This document shows positions 13,101 through 28,100 of a DNA stretch of 64,000 bases, piece after piece. Source of the stretch: Mycteria americana. Its lineage: Eukaryota; Chordata; Aves; Ciconiiformes; Ciconiidae. The position numbers and the translations under genes are program-made. Location of the stretch: the NCBI RefSeq assembly GCF_035582795.1, contig NC_134368.1:34842501-34906500 (forward strand). The letters are read 5' to 3'. The notes under the pieces are model-generated. The model did not search any database. It was not told the DNA's origin and saw only the letters and a program-made list of their open reading frames with translations. Within the stretch, counting starts at the first letter, position 1. The number at the start of each line of letters is the position of its first letter.

Positions 13101-16100
13101 TGCACAGAATGGACTGGACATAAGATACAGCACTATCCTACTGTGCTTACTTCAACAAGCCTGCTCAGCATTAGCTTCCACATTCAGAAATAAAATGGAA
13201 TAAACCTCAATATGCAGGTTTATTTATATGCCAGGTACCTGTACGTTTGCTCATAAGACCACACAATGGAAAAACACATTTTAAAAGTTATTTGACAAAG
13301 CAATCACAAGTCTTATCATAGCCACAGATTTAGTGCTATAACACATCGGAGCTTACTGTTAGGATAACTTGAGGAATCAGATGCTTATCTGTCTTATTCT
13401 TTGATATAAAGAGTAACTCATTTATATTCTACAAGGAGAAGATACCAGGTCTAGTATAGAACTATAAAATACTACTTCTTTAAGTAACACCAAATATATT
13501 TACTAAGATCCCTGCTAGATAGCATCCAAATCAACAGTTAGATCAGTGAATAATTTGATTCCCAAACCAACCACAGAAGAATCGCTTCTATTCTGAATCA
13601 AGCAATGTAATAACAAAGTCAAAGTCAGGCTGTGCTAACTGAAATCAGAGCACCAGCAACCATGAGCATCAATACCTCTCTGAGCAAGAGTCCACATTTA
13701 CATAGACTCACCCCATGGCCTGCACAGATTCATCTTGCACGTACCTAGAAGGTCAATACATTCAAAATATTCAGTACGGGAGGGGAAACCAAATACCAAC
13801 TTAGAGAACATTCCTGTGGTCTCACCACCAGACCTCTCTCAAACCGAGGCTGCCAAGTTTCATATATCTCATGTTACATGAGCCACAAGAGTTTGACAGC
13901 CCTGTCATGCCATCCCACCCCTCTGACAAGAGGCACAGAGCTGGCTGAGGTCTGCAAAAGCTGACAGCTCCTCCAGCACAGGAGGAACCACCTCAGCAGC
14001 TTCTAACAGCTAAGGATGTACAACTGCAGCAATTAGAGCTGCTCACTCAAACAGCAACAATAAATACAAGGACTATATCGTCATCAGGATGGGGGGGGAC
14101 ACACCCCAAAACCAGACTCTCCTGACTGCAGGCTGCCACACATTTTCCTCCCAAGAAGAATAAACCCCAACAAGTTCACACACTTCTTCAGAAAACTATG
14201 GATGCCTGGGGGAAAAAAAGGGTTTTTAAAAAAAAAAAAAAAAAATCACCATTTTCAGCTCCTATTCAGTCTAGCCTGCTAGTTTGTACTGTCCTATTGT
14301 TGCCTAAAGTCTTAAAGTTTTAGTCAACATAGAAAGAAAAATTAAGATCCTTCCTGAAAAAGGGTGCCTGAATAACAGTCCCCAACCAGAGCAGAACAGC
14401 AAAGATGACTTTCAGATTACTGACTAGAAAGAAAAGTGTAAGAGGTGAGTGTCACAAGACCACTTTCTGCTTAATACCTACCATATTCAAAAAGAAACAA
14501 GATGTCAGTACTGTCACACTTATTTAGAAAGAATATATACAGACAAATACCAGTCATTCTCTCCTTCTCCCAACAGAAGGTGCTTGCAGACTTTCAGATA
14601 TCAGTTAAGTGCTTGAGTGGCAACAGCAATTTCCTATGCACAACACAACTCAGCCACTGTACTGATGCAAATACAAATCACCTGCTTTCACCAACTAAAG
14701 CTTCATTGGTAAAGCACAGAGCCAGACTGACAGCTGAAAGTCAGAAAGCCTCAACTGCAAGACACAGGTGGGCATATTTGCTTTTCAAGCACCTGAATGC
14801 ATTGTCACAGACAGCATCCTCTAAGGTAGGGTGACTAGGAACATGACAAGATCTGCAAGGATCATACAACTGCTCCTTTTTTCCCCGTGGATGAAAGCTC
14901 ATTCCTGGGCAGCAATTGGTACTATGTGATCACTGCAGATCCTATGCTCCCTCAGATCATAGTAGGGGAAATGAAGTTAGCGGTCTGCATCTCTGTCTCC
15001 ATAGCCTGCACTCCTTCACTCCGTCTGTTGAGGAAAGGATCCGTTTCAGAGTAATGAAAACCAGCACATTAGTCAGCTGTGACAACAGTTTCCCCTTTTC
15101 AGTTTGAAAAACGTATCTGTGCTTGCACACAGACAGGGCTGTAGGTCAGAGCCCACAGCAGTTTCACTGTTCCCATTTCGTTAAACATTTAAGCAGATTC
15201 AGCTTAATGCACTTTTCCAGACCTTCTGGTTGGAGATGTTAGCCCACTGTGCTATGGGCTAACCCTGTCTGGCTGTGCAGGACACTCGACACCCGCCACA
15301 GTTACCACTCTGGCTGTTTAAGTGTATTAGACACTATTCTTCACATGCACACGCTTCCTCGCATGCACTTTTCACCTTTCAGAGGCAATAAGACACAGAC
15401 ATTTTATTAAGAAAAATCTTAAGCTTTTTGGAAAAGCATTGTTACCACTCCTACTCTATGGTAACAGAAAGCCACAGGTGAAGACATGAGGTATACTAAA
15501 ACTAATTCCTCCCTTCCTCCTCTGCCTTTTCACAGTTAGAATGAGGGACACTGAAAATAGATATTATTCTTAAAAGGTTGTTAGATAACTTAAGAAAGTG
15601 TCATAAATTTAAGAAACTATCATTGCACTACAATCCTTCAAAAACTACTTCTGGGATTTCTTTAGAAATAATTACTGCTCTTATCTAAGAGAGCCCCATA
15701 TGCAGGTCTGACTGCCACACCCAGCCTTTCCTCCTGCATGTCTGTTTCAAGAAGAAAGGTAAAAATCACAGCAGAGCTAAAAGCTAAGGTGAAGCCATGG
15801 CTACCTGTTTCCTTGACCCAACCCCCCCAAATCACCAAGGGAGAATGGTACTAAGAGCAGCCCACTGTCACCTGAACCGCAGCTTTTTAAACAGTCACTG
15901 ATTTGCCTGTCCCTGATGTTGGACTCTATCCTTGAGCACTGGATGCTTGTTTGTAGGTTAGTTAGCCCTGCCTCCAAGTTCAGCTCTATTAAGACAGAGT
16001 ATTTATTACAATTTAATAATACATTCAAGTCAATAACTGTGTTGGTTTAAATACATTTTGCAATATTACATTAATTTCCTATTTCTTTCCATTCTAGGTA

Positions 16101-19100
16101 CAGGTCCTGTCCCGTCCCCATCCCCAAGGAGAAACATATTAGATTTCCTTTACCACCTTTAAAAGTTTGATTGAACTTTCCTTCTATTTAGAAACCAAAT
16201 ACTGGTAGCTCCTGGTTTAGTATCTTAGCTTAGCTAAAGATAGCAACGGACAAAAAAGCAATGCCTTAGCGTGCAAAGATCAATGATCAAAGATCACCTC
16301 AAATACTGAGAATATCAAAAAAGCCACTAAACGGAGGTCTTTTATCATCCCTGACTCTCCATTTTAAGAACTGCAACTTGATTGTTCTTCCCAAACTTTA
16401 ATAGAAAATGGCATATTATACTAGTTTTGCCAACATGTCAACCAGCCTTCCAGGAAATAATGTGTCAGCAACATATGGAAACTACTTGCAGGGGTTTTTT
16501 TGGCATTTCTCTCCCAGCCTGGCATGTTTTTAGCATTAATTGTGGAAGCCACTAATACTTCTGGTTTAGCTGTTAAATTTAAAACACCGGGGAACATTAA
16601 ATCAATGACAGTATGTGGTCATCATTTGGCACAAGTTATCAAACCTCCCTCACAAAGATTACCAGCTTTTATGTAATTTTTGCAACTAAAAGGTTTACTT
16701 TGTACTACATTTAGTCACACAGCTTCAGAAAGTACAAGTAATCTTATTATCCTCTAAGTAGCAAAGAATAAACTGTAAGAGCCACATATAAGAGCATGCT
16801 TCTGTACTTATGGAATAAACAACTTCAAGTAATACATTTGGAAAGTTATTTGGAATACAGTAGCATTTCACACTAGGGCATGGGGGAAGAAGACACACCA
16901 CAAACTACTTACCATAGTCAAAGCACAAGCCTTTTAAAAGAGACTACTTGAGGCTGAGTTAGATTAGTCATCAAAAGCTCTCCTCAGTGGCATACATCAG
17001 AGCACAAGCAATCAGTAAGATTAAGGGGAAAAGGAAAAAAAAAAAAAAAAACAAACCAACACCAACCAAAACAAAAACATAGAAGCCAGACTACAGAGTC
17101 CTCTCATGAGATTCCAACTTTCAAAGATCAGTTCAGCCACGCAGCAAGAAAAGGCTCAGGTTGAAGAATTTTCCTTAGACTCTCTGCCAGCACTGCATCA
17201 AAAGCTCCCTGCGTGCTAGCAACACGTCCTAAGAGCAGGTTTGACAAGGACTTTACAGATTTGACAGACGATACTTGCAAAGAGGTATTTTCTGTAACAC
17301 TTCAGACCTTATTTACAGTGAGGACAAGAGCTCTGTTCAACAAAGTAAGCAGCTGGTTTGCCCTGCCAGGTCTGGAACGAGAGAAGGATGGACTTGTTCA
17401 GCTCCCCTTTTTATTACTGAGGGACTCATTAAGACTTAAATAACACAACCTGCTATTTTCGTATGGCTGTGGGCTACCACAACTCAAATATAAAGCCAGG
17501 CTACAAACTTACTCCACAGCAGCTACAGTGCCCAGGAATTTTTGCACAGTACCACCCATGCTGTCTGCACAGGGCTCCACAACGAGTTGGATGTTCAGAG
17601 CTCGCAGTGTGCAGGTGCCAGGGTGGGGAAATATTGCCCCTGCACTCCAAGTCACAAAGAGAAGTGTACATAGACATGCAGGTTTCCTCCCCACACCGCT
17701 GTCCTTCACCCGTGCATCACAAATTACAACAAACAGCTACCCTAGAAGACATTTTTATGCTAAAAAGTCTGCAGAGCAGCTTGGACAAATTTAATCTTAG
17801 CCTACCTTCAGATAGCCCGCGGAAAGCACAGAAAGTTGTTTGGAAAACTCATATTGCAACATGTCCAACTATAGTTCTCCCTCACCTTTTTTAAGTGACA
17901 TAAACCGCAGTCTCTTACTCCTGTCTGCTACTGGCAAGGAAAGATGAATATTTCCAAATTCGAAAGACGAAAGATGAAAAGCTTCCAAAAAGCTGAACTG
18001 GAGACTTTCCTTTACTCACATAATTTAACCACATCATAGATTTACCTTAGAAGTGTATAATTTGCTGTTACACCTATTTACTGGAGCCTTCTCAATTAAT
18101 TCAGCATTGCAGGAAAAGTAAAAGAAAAAAAAAAGGAAAGCTGTAATACACTAGCTATGTAAAACAGTGTTAAGGTTACTTTCACCCTCCGAAAGTATTT
18201 CTTTCCCCAGGGTATAAAAGAATTGCAATAAATATAAACAGTTACACTTTAACAAAGTCAATTTAAATGTGAAATTATGACAGCTATATTAAACTCCACT
18301 AATATATTCATCATTCGAATTAAGGCATTCGAGTGGCATGTGCTCACTGCCAACGTTTTAAATGCACACAAAGCACTGGCTTTGGGTACACAAACTTAGA
18401 GTTGAAGAGTTAAACATTTCACAATAATTTCTCTTTCTGAAAGAAAGAGAACTTTCTCTCCATTCAGTTAAATGACTGGGTTTTCAAGCTGTAAGAAATT
18501 AAACCAACTTGAAATCTCTTAAAAGGTCACAAAATGAAATAAATTTGAAAAAAACAACCTCTAATACTTCTGAAAAAAGAAGTTAGGAATGTAAGGTATA
18601 AAATGCATAATGTGCATCCTGTTGGTGATACATATTACAAGAAATTATGTGGTTATCTTCCATTATAAATGAGAATTGATGCACCATCCTTAAAAGAAGG
18701 CACAGAGTATCAACTAACTCTTTTTCCTACAGAGAAATACATGAAAACTCTTACACTACCAAGACATCCTTTAACAGAAGCTAAATGAATAAAATGCTTG
18801 CTTTCAGAACAGGAAACAACTCTTTAAGCTACCCCATGTTCCTAGACAACAATCTCTACCAATGAGCTTTGTAGCATTAAAGTGCTTCAAGGTACCAAAC
18901 GAACTAATTTCGCAAATCCAAATTTTCCTGTTTCCTGTTCTTGAAAGAGCTTGCAAAAGTTATGTGGATGGCAATGGGCTTCAAACTCCATCTAACACAC
19001 AGCACACTACAGCTTTGCTGATTGGAAGAAGACAATACTGGAAGAGCCAAGACTTTGGCACTACACAGCTTCTCACTGAGATCCCATCTCAATGTCTCAA

Positions 19101-22100
19101 ATACTGGCTCCCAGTTCAATGAGTTACCATCAGAAAAATACACTGCACCAGAAACTTAATGAAAAAGCAGAGACACCAGCACTTGCAGAATAGGAATAGC
19201 TGTCTGCAGGTTATCATCATCTCAGAGCAAAATAAAACAACCCCCACAGAAATCAGAAGGAACTAAAGCAGTAAGTATATATCCATTCACCAGGAGGATA
19301 TTCAGCTTGAAAGAGACCCCCCCTCAGCACCAAAGGCATCCTCCATTCACAGTTTCACTGAGTGCTAAGTCCTTCCGCTGCTCAGCTGGCACACAGGACA
19401 GAGCAGCTTTCTAACACCCATGTGCTACCACCACCCCCAAAATAAAAACATCACCAGCTGAAGCTTGCAGCTCCAGGCTATCCCTCCCCTCTGTGCCAAG
19501 CCTGCCATTACCTGACCTTCCTGGGTCACTACCTGAAGTTGTCACAGCTTGGTCGTGACATTAAGGATTTCAAAAGCTGCTCTTCAAGGTCAGTCAGCAC
19601 TGAGCTGTGGGCAGATGTTTCTCCTTTATTACTCACCACTTCGCTCATGACAGTCTCTGTCATGGAGGTTAACACGCTTTCACTCTATTTAAATACAGCC
19701 CAAACACCTCCCTGGAAAAAAGTGATCACCAACCACCCTCCCTCCTTCTCCTCTCCCCTTCAGAATAACATAGATCCAAATTTACCCTCTGTTCGACCCA
19801 TCCATTCATTTTTCATCAACTGATTAGACTTGCATGCTTTCTTGGACAAGTTTGTCAAATTGTTTGCGCCTACCACTTCGACTGCTAGAGTCTTTTCCCT
19901 TGACTAAGGACACTCAAGACAGCTGCCAGAGCAAGCCGACTACACACAGCAGCACCGGGCAGAGATCACCATAAGCTTCTCAGAGTTGAGCCAACAGTCC
20001 GAATACACCATTCTCCTTCATCCAACTTAACATGTGAGGGTTAGAAAAGAGCCTTTTCCTTCAGAAGAAAGTTTTAAAAATTTCATCTTTCTGATGAAGG
20101 TGTAGTAAAGCTCCTACTAAAAATTTTCTAGGAGAGGTATTTACTGTCTTATTTCTTGGATGAAACACAGATTATCCTTTTATTATCCATCTGTAAAGTG
20201 CTCAAAAGTAAACTCTAATTTCTTCAGTTTGATCTTCCCTTTTCCTCTGAACTACCAGCATATGACATGAAGGAAGAGGCTGGTCAACCAAAAGCATGTC
20301 TGTCTTCCTTTCCTGGGACGGCAAGTGAAACAGCTATCTAAGGAGGAATTTATTTAATTTATAATGAAATCCTCAAATACATTAAATAATCATAAAATTT
20401 GTCTCCAACTATTGACATGGATGATACAAAAGCGTAAGTAGTTCATACTAGTTTTAGAGTTGTAGCACTCATGCTGCCGACAGGAGGATGCTTTTTGGCA
20501 CTGTACATAATTTCATAACCATGTACTTAGGCACCACCCCTTTAGGCCAAATAAATCACGTTATAATATGTAATGTATTAATTCTGTGCCGGCCATTTAC
20601 AGTATCGTTCCTTTCTTTAGGATATGCAAACATGAGCTCAAGCAATTAACTGTAACACTGGCCCAGAGTATTTCAGTTCCATGCTGAAGTACAAATACCA
20701 CACAACTTAAGAGTTACGCAAATACTAGTTTGTCTGGGAAGTTGTTGCAGCCTCAAATATTTATTTCATAGGCTTGAAGTTATGGGATTTATAATTATTT
20801 TCATGAAGAGTTCTTAAGTGTGAGGTTTCACATCTACACATGTCAAAAAATTCACATACTTGTTTAACTTGAACATGAGATGTGTATAACAAGGCAAGAT
20901 GAGGAAAGAAAATTGTCTCCCTCTGCTCAGCCAGGCTTATCAGCAGGCCTTGTACACTGCTTCATTCCCTCCACTTACAGGGAGCATCCAGTCACCAATG
21001 CAGCATGGCTGTGTCCTGGCCACTAATAGAAAATACTTGGGATACTTGGCAGAAAACCTGGGTTTGCATCATCTGGCACAAGAGGCAGGAAGCGCTCTCC
21101 CGAGAAGGATGCTTTTATCAGAGTTCTTGGTAAACTTAAGGTCAGAATAAGACTGGATTAGAGATGCAGTCCCAGGGTCGAAGCTCCCACCTTCTCTTCC
21201 AGACACAAGGCAACACAGTCCTCCGGATTAAGGTAAAGAGCACTAGACATCTGAAGAACGCCAGTGAAATTGCTCTTGGCTTTCTTCTTTAATTTCTTCC
21301 ATTTCAAGTCATAAGCACAAAGACTCCCAAATTAAGTTTGAGCTTCACGCTCATCAAACCTTTGCTTAACCCTGGCGTTCCAAACCAAACAAAGAGAACC
21401 AAAAATAAAGTTAACCGAATTTAACAAGTTACCCAGTTTTCAACAAGTTTCAAATTCCTACATGCGAGCAGTATCTTTTAGTATTATTTTTACCAGAGTC
21501 TACACTACCTTATTTATACTGGACTTTGACCCACCTAAAAAGTTCTGATACCATCTGCAAAAATTCCCTTCCCCTCAGCTAAATAGGAAAATCAGATCAA
21601 TCGTCCTCCTTTAGGATACCCTTGTTCAGGATTAGCCTTAAATTATAATCTTTGAAGTTACCAGATCACTGCACTATTGAGGTTTGGGGGTTTTTTTGGC
21701 TACCCAGGGACCTGTGTGAGTCTCAGGGTTAAGCACATGCTGTTCTACTTAAATGGCAACATGCCAAATCCGTTTAAATATTTAAACATTAACCTCAAAG
21801 TCACTGGTTTGTAGAAAGGCAGCTGTTAGTCCAGAGAGATTAAATTTGTTCTCCAGGCAGTATCATTGAGTACAAAGGCCGTTTTGCCACTTTCTTAAAG
21901 TGATTTCTGGAAGAACTGAAGAGCATGGAAAAGTTACTGGAATATTCATAATCACTTCTATGACAGACTTCTTTTCTTTGCAAGTATGGACACATGCACA
22001 TTATGTGACACTTTCCCCTTCTGGCACTACAGATTAATCCTCTGTGTTTAAAAATGCTACTGTTTTGCATTAGGAAAGTCAAAAAGTTTTGAAGATTTCA

Positions 22101-25100
22101 TAGGCAAGTTTTCTTTCAGTTATTCTATGTCAAAACCCAGCTACCTAACAGTAGTAAGCCGTATTCTACATTGACAGCTAGAAGTCAAAATAAAGCAAAC
22201 TTTAAATATTTCTGCTTGGCAATGGAAAAAAAAAAAAAAAACCAAACAAAAATAGTGCAAGAACTTAAAAGAAAAAAAAACAACCACCAAAAAACACAAC
22301 ACTGAGCTCATATCTACATTTGCAAAACAAATACTAGACAACTAAAAGCTGAATGAACAAGAACAGGATTCCTACACTTACTCTTCTTAATAGGTTGTAC
22401 GATTACCCCGTTATTCAATGTTATTTTGAGGCAAAAAAGAAGTTGAATTTGCCATTTAAGATTCCTCTGAAATTGTGTTTCTCTCAAACAAAACCAGGAA
22501 ACAAGCCACATGCACTGGAAGGCCATTAACATTTAAGAGATTCAAGGATCTGCACCTTTGTGCAGTTACAATTGTTCACTCACAACTAAATAAGAAATGG
22601 GATGAACAAGAATATTGCATTTTTAAATTAATTTTTTTGGGCGGAAAGGGAGAAGATCAGCCAAAGAGTTGCAGGGAAGGAGCCAGCACATTACTTCTGC
22701 AACTGTTCTGTAAACCACCTTGTGCTACCTGGAGGCCATGATTAGTCCTGGAGATTGAGAAACCTACTTCTCTACAGCATCTGGCTATATTTACATTTGA
22801 CAACCATAAAACTAGTTTTATACAAAGCCATCAGCTGGCAAAACAAAACAGCCATCAAGAACACATTGCAACCGATTTTTTTTTCTAGAAACCTTTTTCC
22901 CCACAATTTTTTTAAGAACAAAGTTCTAGGCTGCCCCTCTACAGGAAGCTGGCATTCACCATGTTTATAAATAAGCAGCTTGTAACAGTAGCTTTACTCT
23001 GACACCAATCAGATATAAACAAGCTCTAAATATAACTTATGTGGATACTATGGAATGACCTCTACAGAACCAGATTTCTTTTATCAATGATATGCATCCT
23101 TTTACAAATTAGAGAACAGAAACACTGACGCCAAAGCCCTCCACCTAGCTTCCACATGGTCTTCAAGAAAGCTAAACAACTGACAATATTTGAAAGCCTA
23201 TGACAGAGTGTCCACGCAGAAGACAAAGACTTCCCACTTACTTTGCACTGAAAATAGCCCATTAGAGGGGAAAAAAACCCCACTGCACAGGCTTACTATA
23301 TTTAGATGACAACTTACCTACAGGGTACCCCCACCCAAGAGTAAAGGCTGGAGGCGTGCCCACATGCCAAGCGATACCACTGAAATGTCAAGCGTTCTGC
23401 TAGAAGGCTGCTCTAACCGCTGCAGTTCATTACCTTCGCTCTTCTCAGGTTTGGGTACGTTACGGTCACTTCTCTCAAGGCTGCACAGGACTTATTTGTC
23501 TAAAAGGTGCATTTTTACAACTGCATGTCTGAATACGCATCACTGCAGAGTAAGGCTTACACACCAGCACAACAGTGCAGTGACCTGTGGGACTCCAACA
23601 GTTCAGCTTATAGGACACACTGCTATAAAGACAGCTGGGGACAGAGGGAAAGAGTTACAATACTGATTGCGACTAGGCTAGGCTAGGCCAGGTGGAAAAA
23701 GCCATACACGGAAAAAAAAAAAAAAAATCCAGAGACCCCGACCAATATGGCAGGCATCACTGCCTACTGCTTGAAACACCCAGCCAACAGGCTACAGGGC
23801 AAGCAGGGAAGCTACTAGTCCAATACAACAACAACAACGAAAAAAACCACGCTCAACACTTTTCTTGCTAAAGTAATGGCTAAAGCTGCAATACCTCTTT
23901 CAGTAGAGGCAGCTTTTAGCAAGACTTCAGAAGATCTAATGATACAGCCTCCTCATCGAGAAAACTGAGGACAGCTGCTATTCAATTATCACCCTGCAAT
24001 TAAGCTATTAAATGAACTACCAACTCAAGCTGGCTGAAATTTGGAACCAGATTTACTAACATCTTAAGCATTGAGAAGCAGCACTGTTAGAGCAGAGAAG
24101 CACAAATAAATAGTAGTTATGCCCAATACAACCATTATGAAACCTATGAGAAATTTGTGACACAAAAGACTTGCTTTATGGTATTTGCTTTTGGAGCCCA
24201 TTTGCTGAGCAGCAGGACACTTTATTACATGAAATCCATGGCACACAAACCCAAATAAGTTCAGGGCAAGGAAAGAAAGGTAACGATGACTCCTAACCAG
24301 ATACAGAAACTGCTCAGACATCTTGTGTAATAAGGTAGAAGCAAACTTTTACCACGAGCAGCATACATAATGAAGTGGATGACCAGGAGCCTTTATAATC
24401 TCCTGAGAAAACTGTCAAGCTCACGGGGTTTGTACGACTTTGTAGCTCCTTAATGTTCTAATACCAAGGACGAAGAAACCTTAGGTGAAGCACTGCGCTG
24501 CGCAACTCCAAATGAGTATCAGAAGAAGCTACTCATTAGATTAGTTGGTGCAGAGCAAGAACATTTATTCTGCAACTACAGATTCAAGCACGCTAAAATA
24601 AGTGAGCTTCCTAACTGCTTGGCAAGCCTCTGCCATCCTTCTAGGCAGATACTGAGAGTGCAAATGCCTAAAGGCATCCAGCTGCCCAAGGCCACCAATC
24701 CATGCTGACTGCAGAAGCAGCCATTATTATCTCCTGGCATCAAGGCTCTGGCTGATTATATTACTATAGTAGGAGACAACACCCAGACAATTCAGTTTCA
24801 CAATACTCAGCTATAACAATTCCTGAACAGGTCCTATGAACTGTTTACAAGCATGAAACAAAGCAGAGGAAACACAGATGCACTACAGGGGACATCTGTA
24901 GCTTTGAGACACTTTTACACCGAGATACAAGTAAGGACACAACCAGACCACAATATCTGCAAGGAATTCCTTTCATTTAGGGAAAGCTTGCAAAGGAAGA
25001 ACTCCAGCGATCTGCCTGTAGATACAAACTTGACAAAAATCTGATTACCTGCAACTGAGCATCAAATAAGATGACCCTCACTGCACCCAAAAAAATGCAT

Positions 25101-28100
25101 GGTAAGTATTCTATGAGGGAAGAGGGAAGGTAACAGGGAGTTAGCCAGATAGTTCTAGCATCAAAAACCACCAAATTTCTACAGACATCTCCTGGATACC
25201 TACAATGCAATAAAACTATTGAGTCAGCATTAAGGGTGTCTTGCAGAGGCGAAACTGGCAGACAAGCCATGCAATTAGGTAGCGTTGCAACAGTGGAATA
25301 TTGCAATCAATAAGCTTCCCAAGATTAGATAATAGTCAAGCACGGAGTAATGGTTTTAAGATCCTTGACTACTGACGGGAGGAAAACAATCACCAGTGCA
25401 CAAATCAGATGAGAGAGTGCCGCAGCAGACGGAGCTGCTTATGGTGCCAAGAACCGCTAGGCCAGTACATTCAGAAGTGGCCTGCATCTAACAGCCATAA
25501 ACAAGCAGCATCAAAGGTGAGGTTCACACTGTCATGCAACACTGTTCAGATGGACTCAGCGGAGACAGCATCAGTGGGAAACTCTTTACATGCTTAAACA
25601 GTCAGTGTCAACAAAGAATCCACAGGACCATCAAGAGCTTCAGCTATGAGTCAGAAATAATCATGTACGCACAGAACTGAATGACTGATGTCCAAAAGGC
25701 AGAAAGGAGCAGTTGAATACAAGCATTCCTTCTCCTCTTTCTCCTCCCCAAAGCAATAACCAGGAAGGAGCAGGGTGGAGAAGAAGGAAAAAAAAGAAAA
25801 AAAAAAGCCAAAAAGAGCCATACAGTAACGGTTTGAACACCAACATGTTTGCAAAACCAAAAGCTGCCAAGCCTCGCAGAGGCAATCACAAAGTCCACAT
25901 TCAAAGATGGACAAAGCACCACCTGGTTTCAACCAACATATCTACCAAAAAAAAAAAAGACAGGAACGCCCATAGCAAACTGCACTGAGCCTTACACCAA
26001 GAACTGTACGTGGCATTAAAGACAACAGGGGAGGCTTTGTCAAGCACACCAAACGCAGTTGTCCAATTTCCACGAGAAGTTTTCTAACGAGCCAGATTAG
26101 ATCTCTGTGCTGATTAACAGCATGAGAGGATAATTTCAGTGCTGATTTCTTAGACCAGCTGACCAAGCTCACAATTTCAGTCCAGTGCTGTGCGTAATGC
26201 ATACGCCCAGGAACAAAGATAGAAGAAGATCATTAAAAAAAGTTTGGTTTTACATTCCACAAAGTGGAAACCCTAATACTGCATACACCTTGCTGCAAGA
26301 ATTAGTTGTTCAACCAACCTGTCCTTTCACCCTACTGGGTTTTGGTTTTATTTGAGCTTTAGTGTGTTTAATTGCCAGCTACTCCACCAACACAAGTCAG
26401 CTTCAGACAGATCTGGGCCAACAAATCAAGATGGAACAGTTCATTTTTGATCGCATTTAATTACTCCAGTTTCTGAGAAAATTATAAGCTGATTTAATAG
26501 ATAGAAGAGGACTCACTAGAAGCTGTGTTTTCTGAAAAGCGTGACTTTTGGGTTTGCTAACCCCAAAGAGCATGAACAGAACCAGTGCAAATCAGCAGAA
26601 GGTTTAACAAGCATTTAAATAAAGCCTAGTAATGAAGACATCAAGAAAGTTCGTACTTTGTGACAGGTAAAACTCCATCAAAAGAAGAGTTTAATCTCCA
26701 AGTGACATCATTGCAGATGACGTGATACTCCAAACAGCACTGCCTGTGGCAGAGAGGAATGTTAAAAGTCTTTCAAACCAAATCCCAGGTTATTCTTTAA
26801 TTTTTCTCAAAAGAACACCACAGAAATTCAAGAACAGGACAGCATCCCGATACTGTTAAAGAAAGTTTTATGTTGATTCATAATTTAAATGGTGAATTGA
26901 TGTTTTAATGTTGATATAAATAATCCTAACATTGGGATGCATACTGCATATTGGTTTTGTTTATGGATCAACATCTCCCACAAGGAATACCTACCCCAGT
27001 TACTTTCAGATGATCATGGTGAATGAGTTTGCCATAAGCTGTCTTTTTAATCAAGCAACTTAAAGGCCAAGACAGACATGAGAAAACTACCAGTACGGAA
27101 TACTGCAGCTACAGAGAAGCGACACTAAATAACACAGGATTCAAGACACCAAAATTTATAAAATAAGCAAGAGAAGGAAAAAAACCAAACAAACCAACCC
27201 CAAAGTGGAAAGCATGTCCAATTTTGGCAATTTCTAATCAAACAATCCTTTATACTTCTCTAAAACTGGACACCCAGTTTACAAGTAACAACCAGCTGCG
27301 TACGTAGCTTTTGCTCCACAGACTGGAAGCTGTAGTGACCACCACCTAGCACAGGTTAGCAGAACTCCAGAAAATTTAGATAAAGCTTGCACAGACAGAC
27401 TTCCAAGTTTACACATCGTATATATGCCACTTTTCTGCAGGATAATTATTTATCAAGCTATTTGTACTTATATCCACAAAGCAGCCTTCCAATTTCTCAC
27501 CATGTACCCATATACCACTAAAAAAAGTCAGGTTTCGTGCTAATTTCTCCCAGAAAACTTGGGGGATTTTTTTCCTCAAGCTAAAAGCAATTCTAAGGAC
27601 ATCTGACACATCACAGCTTCACCTGGATGAAAGGACAGGCAGGTCAAAGTGGAGGCAAGTAAACTCAAAGGGTGCGTGTGAGAATTTCTCATGGCAGGAC
27701 CCAGCTTTCAAAGAACTGCACAGCACATACAGGCAGAATTACGATCTTCTTGTAACTTGGAGCCGCAATAAAAGAGCCAGGGCCTTGCACAGCGACAGAA
27801 TTAATCATCTGATCGGTGTAATTTTAGAGGCAAGGAGCACCAACAGCTTACTTAAAACCAATTTCCTTGAAAGTCTCTTTGTGTTTCATATGAAAGAGTG
27901 CAGTACCAAAACCCAAAACTGGGTACAATTGCCAACCGACTTCTACAACATCCCCTGCCTATAATCCTGTAAATGGCTCATCAGCCATCCCAGTTCAAGT
28001 TATTTCTTTCTTTGAACAAAGTTATTTGCAAGAATATCCAAAACATGTTACAGAACCTCCATCCACAGAGATTTTTCAAGACTTAGCCAGACTCTGCCCC